NCBI GenBank assembly: GCA_013350335.1
Contig: CM023539.1
Location: 21,062,448-21,126,447 of the forward strand
Length of the DNA: 64,000 nucleotides
Reading direction: 5' to 3'
Source: Chimonanthus salicifolius
Lineage: Eukaryota; Streptophyta; Magnoliopsida; Laurales; Calycanthaceae
A program made the position numbers and the translations under genes. The stretch's first letter is position 1, and every line of letters starts with the position of its first letter. Positions 62,380 through 64,000 of the stretch are shown piece by piece. A model generated the notes under the pieces. The model was not told the origin of the DNA and did not search any database. It saw nothing but the letters and a program-made list of their open reading frames with translations.

Positions 62380-63703
62380 ATACTAACACCTTTTAGAATT
62401 TTCGTCCCGAAAAATTTCGACAGGGCTTGGGTTCTACTTATTTCCATTCCAATCATCTCGTATGGAACACTCTTATCTTCTATCCATATTCTCATGTTCG
62501 TTCCTTCATCGTCATTTCGCTTCCCTGCTAACCATCCCATTATCCATATGGCTTTCAAAACCAGGTGGGGAAGCACAACCATCATATCAGCGGTGTTCAT
62601 TGTTTCCTTCCATCTCCTTATAATCACTTTTTGTACCAATAGTGTCTAGTATTTACCTCTTCATTACGTTTTTTCTCTAATATGGATATTGTACTCCCTT
62701 CAGGACAATACACCGAACACAAGTCCATGTATTTATGCTATCACTGTTTTCTATCATACCTTTATGTCTACTACGGTCTCTCATCGATTGATGCATTTCA
62801 AGGATTTCTTTACACATTCATATCACGTTCACCCACATATGGGGTTTTATTCCCACAAGCCACATGTTATACTTTCTAAATTTGATTACCCAATGCCATT
62901 CATACCATCCATTACACACGGATATGAAGTGCAACCATCAAAGGACCTATGCACTACAATACATCATCTGGAATTTAAATTTCCAATACATTTGCTAACC
63001 GGCATTCTAGTAATCCATTACATATTTCACAAGTGGCCATAATATTATACAACTTGTCGTGGTCCACACCACTTAATTACATCAAAATCACTCATATCAA
63101 CTTATGAGTTTCATTCTCGCATAATTTACTCTGTCTCATGTTATCTCTTTTTCTCGTGAGCCCATTTGCGATCTCATGTAGATCAATGTACTCTGTTTCA
63201 CTTTACCTGCTACTAAAATATTTTCCATACATACTCGCTCAATACGTTCATTCGTCTACTCTCTGTGTGAGGTTAGTGATGACCTTGCCCCTCATTGAAA
63301 TTTGTTAGTGAGGTAGCCTGCCAATGTGAGCCTATGCTCAAGGCTTCGCTAACTCCATTTTAAGTAGGTTTCTAGCTGCACTCTCCTGGAACTCCATCGG
63401 CTAACTACAGAGTCAGGTGATCAGTCTAACTCGACAGTCGCCCATAACTTCCCATTCAAGTTTCACTAGACTCTTATCTTTCCCGTTAAATATGTCTCCA
63501 AAATTTTACAGATCTTCATTTGCACATATGTCACTTTGTGACTAACAACTTTTGTTCCAAAACTTCTATGATATTGAGTACCTCTGAATACCAACTTTTC
63601 TGGTGATGCAAGTCGTAATACGACCAACACCCTTTTCTTAAAACGTGGGATGTAAATCGAAACATGTCCCAATCATTAGGTCAATATGTCATTTATCTCT
63701 GTT
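62380..63703 (-). other. 3' internal region of a minus-strand element
   Basis: It lies immediately upstream (on minus) of the 3' LTR. TTTTCGGGACGAAAATTC at about 62394-62411 (reverse) and AAAAGGTGTTAGTAT follow the layout of plant Ty3-gypsy 3' ends. The remaining 1.3 kb has short open frames on both strands (for example 62307-62639 and 63466-63672 on minus) with no domain I recognise. It may be non-coding sequence after pol or strongly decayed coding sequence. Confidence 0.55.
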
Positions 63704-64000
63704 TAATAATCATCCATGAATATAACCCTCCTATGGGTATAATCCATTCATGGAAAATAATTCATTCTTGAGCATTTCATCTACCAGTGAGTATCGTCTA
63801 TTCATAGTTAATAACCATCCACGAATATAACCCACCTATGGGTATAATCCATTCATGGTAACAATCCATCCTTGGTATCACTCTGTCCATGAGTATCATT
63901 TATCCATGTTTAATAACTATCCATGAATATAACCCACCTATGAGTATAATCCATTCATGGAAACAATTCATCCTTGGTATCACTCTGTTTATGAATATCA
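63704..64000. repeat. Tandem repeat of about 102-105 bases, cut by the window edge
   Basis: Unit starts are at about 63704, 63809 and 63911. Each has TAATAA-C/T-ATCCA-GAATATAACCC, CCTATG-GTATAATCCATTC and ATC...GTATC. The third unit is truncated by the edge. It lies inside the element's 3' internal region. Confidence 0.85.

Noticed and set aside
62307..62639. A 110-residue minus-strand frame at the element's 3' end
   Set aside because: It runs across the internal/LTR boundary at 62379 and shows no known domain; chance or decayed sequence is more likely.

Overview
This is plant nuclear DNA, almost certainly repeat-dense heterochromatin of an angiosperm with a large genome. I see no host gene, tRNA, rRNA or CRISPR array. 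Nearly all 64 kb consists of LTR retrotransposon sequence nested inside other LTR retrotransposon sequence. Supporting this are tRNA-iMet-type primer binding sites, a plant Ty3-gypsy gag/protease/RT pseudogene, a Ty3-gypsy integrase C-terminus, and seven exact 5-bp target site duplications (TSDs), plus one with a single mismatch, at LTR-like TG...CA termini.

One family dominates (called family A here). Its LTR is 3.4-4.7 kb, starts TGTAACACCCCGG (or TGTAATRGCCC) and ends GGGCGGGGCGTTACA. About a dozen copies are present, on both strands. From the left: a minus-strand element enters from the left edge (gag 1-225, leader, PBS, 5' LTR 668-8031) with a plus solo LTR (1183-4966) inside that LTR. 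Next come unassigned AT-rich sequence (8032-9908) and a different Ty3-gypsy element, B (LTR 9909-16255, PBS, broken gag and PR-RT to about 25100). B is interrupted by two minus solo LTRs of family A (10569-14965 and 16439-23072), and the second of these is itself split by a third-family LTR (18515-21732). A truncated family A LTR (about 25100-27335) ends B. Then follow a Copia 3' LTR (27865-29463), degenerate LTR-like sequence, and a second Copia LTR start (32463-32670).

From 32671 to the right edge there is one deep nest of family A LTRs: 32671(-), 33674(+), 34502(+) and 36253(+) close within the window, while 48626(+), 50018(-), 53094(+) and 56174(-) stay open at the right edge. The last is the 3' LTR of an element whose internal region begins at 62380, and it contains a small insertion, 59518-61870.

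The main result is that the family A LTR appears to carry a spliceosomal intron. In nearly every copy an AG-rich segment ends GGAGTCGCGG(GAT/AAA)CG followed by GTAAGT or a close variant, and 1.2-1.9 kb later a TAATAAG precedes GTAACGGGATTT. The interval contains the family's repeated GGTTCGGCCAT/ATGGCCGAACC hairpins (roughly 85 in the window) and sometimes a TGTCCAC heptamer array. The copy at 59518-61870 lacks exactly this interval, joined at 60775/60776, as expected of an LTR reverse-transcribed from spliced RNA. Two insertions (36253-39720 and 59518-61870) also have an LTR 3' end, inverted, at their left terminus, yet are flanked by perfect TSDs.

All coding sequence is retroelement-derived. 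Only the edge-truncated gag at 1-225 is open; the others are decayed.
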